From Phyto melanocephala (lineage: Eukaryota > Arthropoda > Insecta > Diptera > Rhinophoridae): a stretch of DNA of 64,000 nt. The position numbers and the translations under genes are program-made. The stretch spans positions 119,547,062 through 119,611,061 of the forward strand of contig OW799236.1 of the NCBI GenBank assembly GCA_941918925.1, in the 5' to 3' direction. The notes beneath the pieces are model-generated. The model made no database searches. It saw only the letters and a program-made list of their open reading frames with translations, and had not been told where the DNA came from. This document shows, one piece after another, positions 9,967 to 21,499 of the stretch; the first letter of the stretch is position 1; every line of letters begins with the position of its first letter.

Positions 9967-10820
9967 AAAATTGTGTTGGGCATTAAAGTGGGTGTGTCAC
10001 CTTAATTTTCCATTATTGCCTTAGCGTTAACAAAAAGCCTGTATTTATAAAATACCAGACATTTTCTTCCATCGGTATTATGACAGTTTAATTTTTAAAT
10101 AGACAAAAAAGACATTTTTCTTACTTATTGATCTATAACTGCTTTCGTAATGTACGAACTTAAAAAAAATTTTAAATAACATATCGTCGTTGCTATAACG
10201 AATTCAGTTATGTGTTTTTTATTGAATTTTCAGGAGATCAAAAAAAGCATTTTATTTTGCTATTTTACATTTTTAAACTTAATCATATTGACTATTGTTT
10301 ATTTTTGAAACAATCAATATACCTTTAAATTGTTTGATGGATAGATGACCGACCAATAAACCTTTAAAATAGAGCAATACAAAATATTAAAAAAATTGTG
10401 GCATAACCGATTACGTCAGAGCAGCGACGATATCTTTTAAGAAATATATCTGTAAAATTTAATCACTCTACATCATTGCGTTTAGGCATATTCACTGTTT
10501 TTTTTATGATGTCAGAAATACAATCTTTATGAAATAAACTTGAATTATAAGCTATACTTTTATGCTTAATAAAGAAATGTAGGCCATTATTGGTAGCATA
10601 TATGAAGACAAAATTGCATCTCTCTAGCTTTTTCTGTTCGACCTCTATCGTGCTTTTAAAAGACAGACAAACGGAAAAATTAACAAACGAACAGATTAAC
10701 CAACTGATTTAATCGTCTTAAAATGCAATGGAGTCTAAAATACAATATTTCGTTGTGTTACAAATGGAATGACAAACTGAATATACCACCGCACCATTTG
10801 GTTGGTGGTGGTTATAAAAA
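9967..10820 (+). mobile_element. Old, truncated family A fragment
   Basis: Recognisable in order: GGGCATTAAAGTGGGTGTGTC, ATCTATAACTGCTTTCGTAAT, ACCTCTATCGTGCTTTTAAA with AGACAGACAAACGG, and the end hairpin CACCATTTGGTTGGTGG...GTTATAAAA. Divergence from the other copies is much higher, and the left half with the CAAGTAAGAG end and MITE is missing. Confidence 0.65.
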
Positions 10821-12129
10821 TATATTTTATATGCATACGTATTCTGGAAAATTAAATATAAATTTTCATTATGTTTTAATACTTTATTATTGCGGGTAAT
10901 TAAAAGCATTACTTAACATGAATTTCTATTCTACTCACAACAGAAATTAAACCAAAATAAACTAAACCGCAAACGTTTAAATTATCTATTTACGGTTTAC
11001 AAAAATATTATCTTTTTGTAATAAATTTATTTAATTGTTAATAAATAAAATTGTTGTTCAAACACAAATATTGTTCTTTAAGCTAAAATATAAATTTTCT
11101 CTCCATATGCTGTAGAGAATAGCTGTAATTAGCTAACTGTAAATGATTATAAACATACATATGTACATACATACATATATTCTGCAAATACAATACAATA
11201 TATGTACATATAAAAACAATTATTAAGTGTGTTTGCGTTATATTAAGTATGTGTAGTTTTTTTTTGTTTTATTTAAATTATAAAATAATATAAAATTTGA
11301 TATTAAGTTTTTATATGTGTTTGCTTTTGCGCAAAATATTATGTTGTATATTTTATACAAACATACATATTGAAAAATAATTTCTACTATTTACATTAAT
11401 GTTATAAAAAATAATCAACTCTGAAAGGTCTGTAGCAGGAATCTAAAACTGTCTACATTGCTGATACTTTGTATTTGCAATATTATGAAATTTGCAAATT
11501 CTGTGTATTTTATACCTGCTGGGCTTAAAAACACTCCCACGTTGTAATAAATACATTACACGTTGGATAAATTTACATATGTTTACACTGTGGTTGAAAG
11601 GATTAGGGAAGTGTAATAAAATTTTTTACCGTGAGGGAGAACAAATTGTCGCTCCATTTGTGATGTATACAATACTAAGTTGTGATAAAACTAGCTACAT
11701 ATGTATCTATGTAAGTATGTATGTATGAACTCAGGCTATTTTTCCTTGTGATAAGTAATCTTCCGAAGATATTATGTTGATTCAACTCGTATATACCACC
11801 CATCTACTAAAATGCCTTCCTAAGGCTGCACTTTGTTACCCGTGTGACTGCCTGATCGCAAGACTAGTAAGCCGCATATCTGCTCTTTTATTTAAGCTTG
11901 GAATATTGTCTTTTATGTGCAGTTTCTTCATAACTGAGCTTGTATAGTTATGGAGTATCTCCCAGTTCTCCTCAGAGTTCTAGGAGATTTTTTATTTAAG
12001 TTTGAAATATTGTTTTTTATGTGCAGCTTCTTCATAGCTGAGTTTGCTTACTTATTGAGTATCTCCCAGAACTCTAAAAGATCTTCATTACATTTTTCGA
12101 TATAATGTTCTGTACCAAATATACGATTT
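10821..12129. other. Anonymous sequence with one direct repeat
   Basis: No gene is recognised. Composition shifts from AT-rich to more balanced after about 11800, where the minus-strand coding remnant and the direct repeat lie. The region near 11140-11215 has (TACA)n-like microsatellite scraps. Confidence 0.5.
11889..12068 (+). repeat. 77-bp direct repeat pair
   Basis: TATTTAAGCTTGGAATATTG ... GTGCAGTTTCTTCATAACTG ... GAGTATCTCCCAG at about 11889-11964 recurs with roughly 85% identity at about 11993-12068. The spacing is about 104 bases. Both copies end at the same CTCCCAG. Confidence 0.75.
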
Positions 12130-13140
12130 TGTTGTTTCAGTATTTTTCAAACCTTGGGAATCTGAAACCAACATGCTTTGTATCGTTTTCTATATCAGAG
12201 CAGCTAATATTTTAAAAGTCCTCGATGGCCTGCTAAGAACTGCGCTTTTTGGTTTCTTCCTTTTATCCAGCTTTTCACATTCGAGATAAGTTTTACAGCC
12301 ATTTCTCTTTTTACAGTTTAAACATCTGTGTTGCCACTGCCTTTATTAAAGTCTCCCTTTTATTTATGTTGACTGTCTTTGTTGTTACCGATCTTGCTTT
12401 TGTATCTCGTCCACTGGTCATCCGCCAGGATGAAAATGAGTATCATTCCTGTAATCGTACATGCGGCTCCATTCAATATCATTTGATTAGAGCAGCATAT
12501 ACTTAAGGAACTAAGCCTGTTTACTGACGATATTTTTTTCATGGAAGCAGCATTCATATAACTCGACCATACTAATTACTCTGAAAACTATTAGTCTCTT
12601 ATTATGCCTTTAACTTGAGTTTTTATTTTGTCGAACTTCTCTGTTTAAACTAGATAATATTTAAATTTTAATCAGGCTTGAGTTCATATTAACATTTTTT
12701 ATTTTACAAAGAATTTTTAATTGTGATAAACGAAAGAAAAAATCTGAAAAATAATATTTTTATCGACACTAGCCGAGTGGAATGCATTTTCGAAACCAGC
12801 TACGATTTCATCATTAGCACTCTCTGATCGGTGGTTACATGTTGGTTGTTAGTATCATCTATTTAACTACCGGGACTTAGGTTAATCAAATTCGGTAACT
12901 ACTTTAGTTTTTCCTTTTTCATATATTTTTCCTAAATTCGGCGTCATTTTCGCCAGTTCTGAACCAACCTCTGACACCATACTCTGAACGTAGTCTATGT
13001 GGTTAACTTATGTTATTCTTATTTGGATGTATTATTTTAAAACCGGTTATCCGAATAATTTCCTTTTTTTTTGCTCTGCTAGCTTAAGTTCGGCTTTAGT
13101 TATTCAGGACTTAATATCGTCGCAATAATAACAACATCGC
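12130..13140 (-). pseudogene. Degenerate protein-coding remnant, family unknown
   Basis: Several minus-strand stretches read as protein but in shifting frames. The clearest is 12882-13007 (YVQSMVSEVGSELAKMTPNL then GKIYEKGKTKVVTEFD, stop). Upstream are KAELKLAEQKKRK (about 13060-13110) and EIIRITGFKIIHP. Downstream are SANDEIVAGFENAFHSA (12766-12835) and CKTYLECEKLDKRKKPKS (about 12225-12300). The residue makeup (Lys/Glu-rich, alternating) and a second copy of one part at 5178 suggest a retroelement or transposon ORF with frameshifts. I found no diagnostic catalytic motif, so the family is not named. Confidence 0.4.
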
Positions 13141-13702
13141 TAGTCAATAAAAATTTCAATCCAATGCTTATACAGATTCAAATTTTTTAAACTCTTAATT
13201 TTTCTATTTAAGCACAGTGTGTTTGTTAAGTATATAACCTTGTAAAGTGAATAAATGTGAATATGCGTATGATTTTAAACACTTGCTTAAAGCGGACAAA
13301 CAAGCCTCCTGCACAGCGTTTCCCAAAGGCTGTGAGTTCTACATAATATATTTTTTTAAGTATTAGAAACAATATAAGTATAGTGACTTATTTTATTATC
13401 ATTTCCTTTATTATTTAAAATTAATTTTATAATTCCTAAAGTATTTAAGCATTCATCTTGAAAAAATTTTAAAATATTTGAAAGTATTTGGAATAAATGC
13501 ATATACAAATTTTTCATTAATTTTTTCAATAAATTATTTTTGTTTGTCATGGAGAAAGAATACGTGAGTTTCTGCTTTTAATTTCTTAAATATTTATTTG
13601 TGACCATATAAAGTGCATTTTTTGAATTCTTAAGTACGAAAATGATTAGATGGCCTTCAGACCTAACTTAGGAATTAATATATAAAATCTTATTTGTTCA
13701 AT
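13141..13702. other. Anonymous AT-rich sequence
   Basis: Nothing supported apart from AT-rich spacer up to the family A copy at 13703. Confidence 0.6.
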
Positions 13703-14727
13703 TTTTATACCCGCCACCAAAAAAATGGTGGGGGTATATTCATTTTGTCATTCCGTTTGTAACACATCGAAATATCCATTTTAGACCCCATAAAGTATAT
13801 ATATTCTGAATCAGGGTTTGATTTTATGACGATCTAGCTATGTCCGTCCGTCTGTCCGTCTGTTGAAAGCACGATAGAGGTCGCACCGAAAAAGCTAGGG
13901 GGCTCAAATTTTGCCAGAATTTTTCTTATAGACAAGGTTTGTTTGGTATTGAAAATGGGCTAAATCGGTATATTAGGAAGAGAGTTATAGCTCGAAAAGC
14001 AAGAGTAGGTCGAAAAAACCGTGTCCTTCTAACATCGAATAAAATGGAATTGTGTCCAAACGGATAAACGTAGAGTCATGAAACTTCGGATATATATTTC
14101 TCGAGTCAAAAGAATATTTCTCCCCAAAAATTGCTTAAATCTATGCATTAGAAAAGGAGTTATAGGTCAAAATGTACGAAAATTTATACCGCTCAGTGTA
14201 TATTTGAAATTTAAAACGTAATAAAACTGACAAAACTATATGTACGGTTCTGAAATTTTGCAAACATGGATTTTTGGTCAAAGTCTTCGTTATAACGGAA
14301 AATAAATGTGCCACGCCCACTTTTTTTTTAAATTTTTTTAAAAATATATTAGTCATATTCATTAGCATTTATTCATTGCAGATGGCAACATCTGTTGAAG
14401 GCGCCACTACATTTTGCAAACACTGAGGATAATGTCTTTGCTAAACATCACGTAGAACACTAGATGACTCTAGTAACATTTTTTTGCACAAACTACAAAG
14501 GAATTTTATAGGGGTTTGTGAAAACGAAAATGACCGAAGTTTGTTGACAAAAATTAACTAGAGTAATGATTTGTGCCCAACTTTACATATAGTTGTACAC
14601 ACAGTCTTATGAGGTTTAAGATTTAAAAATATTAAAAAAATGTGCATCAGTAGATTTAAAATAAGTATTTGAATATTTAAAATACATATTTTAACTAAAT
14701 TTTTTTTTATTTATCTATTCTTTTGTA
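13703..14727 (-). mobile_element. Family A element, copy 2a (right part)
   Basis: The right end of family A lies here in inverted orientation: TTTTTATACCCGCCACC, the poly(A)-loop hairpin, CATAAAGTATATATATTCTG, GTCCGTCCGTCTGTCCGTCTG, then TTATAGCTCGAAAAGC and ATTTATACCG. The segment 14190-14480 is the reverse complement of copy 1 around 2280-2460. The CAAGTAAGAG end is absent; the copy runs into the R1 segment. Confidence 0.75.
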
Positions 14728-15045
14728 AAGGGTGGTTAAATTTTAAGGGCCACAGGGTGATTCAAAATAGACATGCTCAGCATTTTGCTAAAACGGGAAA
14801 CTTATTAGTAAGATTTTGATTTTTAAAGTTCTATAAGATTTTACTTTTAAAAGATTTTCAAACGAAATAAGTTTTGTATAATTTTAAAATTTGTTAGCCA
14901 TTAGTACATGAAAATAAATAGTTTATAATGCTTAGAAATAATTGTTTTTTTATCTTTAGGTCTAAATTTTCCTAAATTCCTTTTTTTAATACACCATAAC
15001 TTCTAGAAAACATAAGATAACAAAAAGAAATTAGCACCATTTAGT
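14728..15045 (+). mobile_element. R1 segment with mariner-type TIR
   Basis: After a TA at 14726-14727 it starts AAGGGTGGTTAAATTTTAAG, the same TIR as the MITEs in family A, but with a different interior (CACAGGGTGATTCAAAATAG ... AAAACGGGAAACTTATTAG). The same interior occurs at 1925-2190. The host element copies have opposite orientations while R1 is plus in both, so R1 is inverted relative to its host in one of them. No coding frame is seen. Confidence 0.6.
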
Positions 15046-15210
15046 AGATAAAACTCTCCTCTATACCCCTATACCCCATTTTATACCCGTTACGATCCGA
15101 CCGTGATCAGCAGACCAATTTTTGTGACACAAGGTCAAATATTTTTTGCAAAATTTTAGTAAAAGAGCTAAACAAATTTTTTTGTAAAGTGTTTTTTTTA
15201 AGTATTTTAG
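15046..15210. other. Short spacer between two family A copies
   Basis: Contains several TATACCC copies (ATACCCCTATACCCC, TTATACCCGTTACGATCCG). TTATACCCGTTACGATC looks like the end of yet another DINE-like element, closer to the Drosophila form of the terminus. Confidence 0.4.
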
Positions 15211-16242
15211 TTTTTATACCCGCAACCAAAAAAATGGTATATATATTCTTAATCGGGGTTTTATTTGATGACGATCTAGCTATGTCCGTCCGTCTGTCCG
15301 TCTGTTAAAAGCACGATAGAGTTCCCATCGAAAAAGCTAGTGGGCTCAATTATTGCCAGAATATGTCTTATACACAAGGTTTGTTTGGAATAGAAAATTG
15401 GCTAAATCGGAATATAAGGAAGAAAGTTATAGCTCGTAATGCCAGAGTAGGTCGAAAGAACCATGCCCTTCCAACATCGAATAAAATGGAGTTGTGTCCA
15501 CCAGCATCTACGTATGAGTCATGAAACTCCAAATATAAACTACCTGAGCAAAAACAATATATCTACCCAAAAATTGCCTAAATACATGCATTAGGAAGGG
15601 AGTTAGAGATCAAAATGTACGAAAATTTATACCGCGCAGTATATTTTTCAGTATGTTCAAAATTTTAAACCTAATAAGAGTGGCAAAATTAGATCTACGA
15701 TTCTGAAATTTTGCAGGAATTGCTTTTTGGTCAAAAGCTTTCTTCTGACGGAAAATAAATGTGACACGCCAACCTCCCATACAACGTTTGCTCTTAAATT
15801 CTTATAATTTCTCTATAAATCGAATAATAAAGGACTTTATTGAAATTTATAAGTTGTATTTATTAGCATAAATAACTTCGAAACACCTACTATAACGCCC
15901 ACTTTTCACGTTATCTACTGTTAATGAAATTTAAATTTATAAAACCGACAAAATTAGAGGTATGATGATAAAATTTGCTACGGAAATCCTTCTAGTCAAT
16001 GTTATTGTTATGCCAGAAAATTTAGGTGACACGCCCACTCTTACGCCCACATCCTATACAATGCCTTATCTCAAATTCATATAATTTCTCAATGAATAAA
16101 TATTTTGGAAGAATTACGGACTATATTGAAATATCTAAGTTGTATTTATTAGCAGAAATTTTATAAACACGCTTACTTTAATGCCCATTTTCACTGAAAC
16201 ACTTAATTAACGAAAACATTTTACCAGCATATCGAAGTTATA

Positions 16243-16732
16243 AAGGGTGGGTTAATTTTAAGGGCCGATGTTGATTTTGAATAAAACACAAATTATTTAG
16301 GAAATTATTATCATTTCTTTTTTAATGATAATGTTTGTATGGTTCAATTATGTGTGGAACAAAATATCGGCCAAATGGCCCCCGCGACCTCAACGGCACA
16401 CTTCGATCCGATAGTCCAAATTTTCAATAACATTGCTGATGCTCAATTGTTTGACACGATGATGAGTCGAAGTAGACTGTTTTTTTGCCACACTATCGTG
16501 AAAAACAGGAATGCTTCTCATTTAACGAATTAAGAAGGCATTCATAGATGCTCTAACATTTTATACAGACCTGGGGCCGAATTACGGCCACCGATATCGA
16601 CCGAAATTTTACTCGAACGATCGAGTACGCTGTGCTTTAGGTATAGAGATTCTAATAAGAGTTTTAAAATTTCGATCACGTTCGAGTGCCGTAATTCGGC
16701 CTCTGTTTTAAATTATAAATTTAACCACCCTC
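16243..16732 (-). mobile_element. Mariner-derived MITE with transposase C-terminus (family A copy 2b)
   Basis: Flanked by TA at 16241-16242 and 16733-16734. The TIR has AAGGGTGG / CCACCCTC. On the minus strand the sequence reads VIENLDYRIEVC (about 16402-16440), then, after a one-base shift, RGGHLADILFHT and a stop (about 16350-16390). This is the C-terminal signature of a Tc1/mariner-type transposase. The plus-strand frame here is only the antisense shadow. The transposase N-terminal half has been replaced by a fold-back insertion. Confidence 0.75.
16574..16702. mobile_element. Short fold-back insertion inside the mariner MITE
   Basis: The ends pair: GGCCGAATTACGGC at the left is the inverse of GCCGTAATTCGGCC at the right (14 bases). 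A further partial inverse lies inside (CTCGAACG / CGTTCGAG). CTG occurs on both sides (16571-16573 and 16703-16705), which may be a 3-bp target duplication. It is absent from the MITEs of the other family A copies. Confidence 0.65.
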
Positions 16733-16877
16733 TACAAAGAAAGTGATGTATATTTTATTATAAAGAGATTATTCCAAGCGATTAACAAAATAATAATTAT
16801 TGTGCTTTAAATGTACACAAAATTGGTGGTGGGTATAAAAGATTCGGCACAGCCGAATATAGTGCTCTTACTTGTTA

Positions 16878-17935
16878 TATTAAAAATTAGGACAGTAGGT
16901 TATTTAAAATTACAAAAACAAAAATGGCGAATTTTCTTAGCTGATTTGTCAGCTTCCAGTTAGCTTACAAGCTTTTTCGTTACAAAATTTTCAAATTAAT
17001 TTTTTAATTATAAAATGTTGGGAAGTACTTATTGTTGTTCTCTTTAGGCTCATGCTCTATAATCAGATAAAAGTACTTTTGGATTTTTATATGTAACAAA
17101 AGGTAATGCTAACATGTATGTGTTACTATTGAAACATTTGCTCTTCTTTATAAAACAACACATGTTGTTGCCTACTTTTAGGGAGCAGGTCACCGTGTTA
17201 AAAATGATTTTTATTTACTACTGCATATCAATTTGTTTACAGTTGTTACATTGTTCTTTTGTTCTTGCAATTTTTTGCTCTTGTTCGGTTGTACACGCAA
17301 CATTATAAACTTCTATTAGTTTTCATACATGACTAAATATACATAGTTGTTGTAGTAATTTTCATTGTGGCTGTTGTTGTGTGAAAAGGATATCTAGCAT
17401 GAAATAATTTTTTTTGTAAGAATACTATATTTGTTTATTTTGAAAATTCATTCATACATGAAAATAATTTGTTTTGTTGATTTTTATAAATAAGCAAACG
17501 AACACACACATGTACACATGCACTAAAAGGTGTAGAGTGTAGTATGTGTGTTTCTTGCTCTCAATAATGTGATTGACGTAGGAAGAAAAAAAATAAAATT
17601 TAAAGAAAATTTTATCAATATTGTTTTATGGCATCTGACACACTTGGTGTTATTACGAGTATGTGTGTGTAAAGAAATTTCTTTAGATTTAATAAAAGGA
17701 AAAAAAAATTATTTGATATGCATTTAATAACAAACTTTTGTCAATTGTCAAGTAAAATAAATTTATAAATATTGTAAATTCAAATCAGAAATTATTTTAA
17801 AATTTTCGCTTAAAATCTTTGGTAAAAGATGATTTTTTTATAAAATTTGTCTTGAGTGACAAATGTTTAATTGCGATTTATAGTTTCAATTGTAGCTTTT
17901 ATAATATACAATACATTAGGGATGGGCAAATTGGA
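16878..17935. other. Anonymous AT-rich sequence
   Basis: No gene is supported. A small open frame at 17114-17308 is leucine/cysteine-rich and hydrophobic but has no family resemblance or splice context. Confidence 0.5.
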
Positions 17936-18030
17936 AAAATCTATCGATATTTATTATATCGATATTTTATTTTATTTCACCATCGATATTTATTATATTT
18001 AAAATATCGATATTTCGATATATCGACTGA
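17936..18030. promoter_or_regulatory. Cluster of TATCGATA palindromes
   Basis: TATCGATA occurs at 17942, 17957 and 18005, with CATCGATA near 17979 and a TTTCGATATATCGA palindrome at 18012-18025. TATCGATA is the DRE motif bound by DREF in flies and is usually found in promoters. There is no gene next to it, and ATATCGATAT can also arise as a simple repeat. A regulatory role is only a possibility. Confidence 0.3.
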
Positions 18031-18133
18031 AACATATTTACCTAGTTATTGTTGAAATGATTTACATTTGAAAATTAAATAGACCCACTTATGTACATAC
18101 AAACAAACTTATGTACATAAAAACGAAAATTAG

Positions 18134-18320
18134 AAAAAATATTTACGATTAAGGATAAGATCAGTTATATGACTAGATCAAACATAAAAACAAAAAATAA
18201 ACCAAAACTTCATTAGGCAATCTTAAGTTTTAAAGTCAACAATTGATGTATTGTTTACACCAAATCTATAAAATAAATTCTGAAAAAATATTTACGATTA
18301 AGGATGAGATCAGTTATATA
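18134..18320 (+). repeat. Direct repeat pair, 37 bp
   Basis: AAAAAATATTTACGATTAAG followed by GATAAGATCAGTTATAT at about 18134-18171 recurs at about 18283-18320 with one difference (GATGAGATC). The spacing is about 149 bases. Confidence 0.8.
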
Positions 18321-18529
18321 ATAAAAAAACAGAAAAAAAGAAAGTCTCAAACACATTTATAAAAGAAAAGAAGGGCTAAAATTCATGAAATCAATTTTGC
18401 CCTTTTTTGTTCGTATTTGTTTGTATAAAAAATGCTCGATTTTTTTTACCTTTAATTGTAATAATAATTTTTAAAATATTTTATCGTTAAATACTTATAT
18501 AAACTTTTTAAATACCGAATTTGTACATT

Positions 18530-19480
18530 AATATTGGAAACCATAAAATGTAATTTTTTCCATTTATATGGAACTTTTGTATATTCTAAGTTTATAAATA
18601 TAGAATTTAAAAATTTGAAACGTTTGATCCAAGATGACGTTAAAAATTATCGGGGGCATTTTAAAAGTAGTTTTTTTGTCACTTACATTGTACTTTTTCT
18701 ACATTTTCAAGTCTAGATTTGTGAAATTTGGTACTATTAATCCAAGTGCACCAGATGACAGACAATGAAACTTATCACCAACCGATCGGCTCAGTTCTTG
18801 CAATCAAACATTTATTTTGTGGTTATAAAATTTCTATTGCAAGAATTATTACTTCTTAATACTGACAACATATTTTTATTACGAAACGATATTCTCTAAA
18901 TACAATCGTACAATTTTAATATCACAACTAAACTATGCGATTGAATACGATTGTTTTACTCACTACCGATACCGTTTTCTCTGTGCTGAGACTTAAAATG
19001 ATATGGTCGCTCCAAAAGCTACTTTTATATGGTACTTTTTCTACTTTTAAGAACGTTAAATTATAGAATTAGAGACAATTGATCCAAGTTAATTTTTGTA
19101 TTTATTTATAGTTTATATTTTTGTATTTATACTTTGAACATAGATTTTTGAAATTAGGGACTATTGAATCAAGTTGGGATTGAAAATGATAGGGTCGCTC
19201 CAAAAGCTAATTTTCGTTTTTTATGGTTCTTTTTCTACACTTAAAAACCTAAAATTTCGAAATTAGAGACAATTATTGACGACTGTAAATTTTTTTCCTT
19301 AAATTTTTGTATTTTTACGCTTATAAACATAGATTTTTGAAATTAGGGACTATTAAACCAAGTTGGTATTGGAAATTATAAGGTCAAGTCAAAAGGTACT
19401 TTTGTCTATTTTAGGGATACTCTTTATATTTTGTATGTTTTGGAGTATACATAGAATACTGTAATTATGTACTATTAATT
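18530..19480 (+). repeat. Degenerate tandem array, unit about 130-180 bp
   Basis: The block 'GGTCGCTCCAAAAGCTA ... TACTTTTTCTAC ... GAAATTAGGGACTATTGAAT ... CAAGTTGGGATTG' returns four or five times with variation, for example near 18590-18750, 19000-19080, 19140-19270 and 19330-19400. A short insertion (18770-18980) interrupts it. Composition and decay suggest an old satellite-like or transposon-internal array. No coding frame is seen. Confidence 0.6.
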
Positions 19481-21310
19481 CAAGTTTAGTTTTGAATATT
19501 GTATATAAATTCATGATGTTCCGTTTCCTTTTTTTTATAGTTATTGTTGTGTTTTCTAAATTTGTGAGCCTAAAATATGGAAACTTAGAAGACTTGAACT
19601 CGGCTGAGATAAAATATAGGTTCCCGATTTGTGCTATTATAGTTCTACTATCTAAATAAAATTAGAAAATTAAGTTTTTATAAATTTTACCCAAAATTAT
19701 CAAGTAATTGAGTAATCAATAAACTGTAAAACCCGCTCTAGGGAAAAAGCGGATATTTTGCTAAACATACTATAAGTCACTAATTTCGGCATTCGTCAGG
19801 TATTCTTCAATTTTCAAATAGTAGTATACTATTTGATTTTTTTTTTTACTTAAGTCATCTACTGCGATTTCTATATGCAAACGTTAGAAAATGATTGACA
19901 AATGGAACACGAGTTACTCAATGTTGACACCTTATTACTGTAGTGGTTATAAATTATTTTTTTTCAGGTTGTCTTCCACTTTTCTTTTTTCAAACACTTA
20001 CACAAATAGTTTAGAAGCTACTTACACTTACATATTTATTAAAAAGTTTTTTTTTGGTCTTTCCATCTAACACTTAATTATTTTGATTTGGATATATTTT
20101 AAATTAAATATTATAATTTATGTTTAATATGAAGTCTTACACATTTTTTTTTTTTTCAATAAAGTAATAAATTTAGGTCATTATATTCGTTTATTCAAAT
20201 TAAATACTTGTCCAAATTGTCCACAAAAAATGAAGTAAAAAGAAGAAACGTTAATACATTTTTATTTATGACTGTTTAGAAAAACAAGACAATTTATGAC
20301 TTTATTTCATTTCTAACAACCATCAGCCTCAAAATAGGAAGTGAATGACCAGTTGTCATGCCCTTAGACGGGCAGCAATGAGTTATGTCAGTCTTTTTGA
20401 CTACCTGAGTAAAAATTTCTCTTTAACTTTATGTTTCCTCTAAAGCATTATAACACAAGTGTGTGTGTGTGTGGCTGTGTATTTATTTGGCCGTAACAAC
20501 AACATATGGTTACGTGATAATGGCTTATTGAGACACGTAAAAATATAACAAATTAAATTTATTAAAATTTATTATTCGTACAATAAAATAAATGAGAAGG
20601 CATAAATTTATAGGAAAGAGTGCTACAGAAGAAATATTGTATATAAATAATATTTTATAGATGAAACGGTAACATGTTAAAAGTTTTGTGCTACCGAATT
20701 TTAAGCACAAAATAAAATAAAAAATATATGAAACTTTATAACATACAAATTTATTAAAATATTGAACATTTTATAGAGGCTATTTTTAAGCCTTCATATA
20801 GTTACTGCTTATTCATTTGTAAATGCAAAGTTAATATTTATATTGATGCTGCAAAAGTTTTTCGTAAAAGTACGATATATTTATGTGGTAGGTAGTATGT
20901 CATAAATTTTGAAAATTTTAAAAAGGTGTTGAGATTCTCCAATGAAACGAAAGGAAATGATTATATTATGACAATAAGAGACTTAGTACATCTTAGTACA
21001 ATAATAAACACTATAGATTTTGTTTAAAATTAAATATAGTTAAAGTTGCTGTAGACTATATTATTGGATATAAAAAAAATCACTTTGTCGGTGAAGCATA
21101 CTAAAGGTCCGACCTAACAGAAACTAAAATAATTATTTATGAACTTCGTTTTGTGTCGAAAGGCGGACGCAATTTTTATTTATCAAAAGTTTATGTGTTT
21201 GGTATTTTATGCACAATTTTTTTTATTTTTTAGTGTTCGATTGCTTAATAAATACAAAACGCCATCATCAATACCGGAGTGAAAATATTTATCCTTTTTT
21301 CTGATTTCTT
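19481..21310. other. Anonymous AT-rich sequence
   Basis: No gene is recognised. A (GT)n run lies at 20459-20475. A slightly GC-richer patch at 20340-20420 (CATGCCCTTAGACGGGCAGC, containing the inverse pair GCCC/GGGC) has no readable frame on either strand. Confidence 0.5.
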
Positions 21311-21499
21311 TTTATACCCGCCACCAAAAAAATGATCTCTCACCAAAAATTACCTAAATCTAATCATTAGGAAAGGAGTTATCGATCAAAATGTACGAAA
21401 ATTTATACCGCACAGTGTATTTTTCGGTATATTTAAAAACAAAAACGTCATAAAACCAACAAAATTGGATGTACGACTCTGAAATTTTGCACACTTTGC

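Larger units (their letters stand above)
15211..16877 (-). mobile_element. Family A element, copy 2b
   Basis: Inverted copy with both ends: TTTTTATACCCGCAACC at the left and AAGATTCGGCACAGCCGAATATAG then TGCTCTTACTTGTT at the right (each written as seen, under twenty in a run when split). The terminal hairpin and the CATTTTGTCATTCC part next to the right-hand terminus are deleted. Core, GTCCGTCCGTCTGTCCGTC and one to two internal units (AACGCCCACTTTTCACGTTA near 15893) remain. It carries the mariner MITE at 16243-16732. Confidence 0.8.

Noticed and set aside
12249..12506. 85-codon plus frame with hydrophobic stretches
   Set aside because: It is opposite a more protein-like minus-strand remnant and has no supporting motif.
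16339..16533. Open frame of 64 codons on plus, with balanced composition
   Set aside because: It is antisense to the transposase C-terminal fragment of the mariner MITE; the meaningful frame is on the minus strand.
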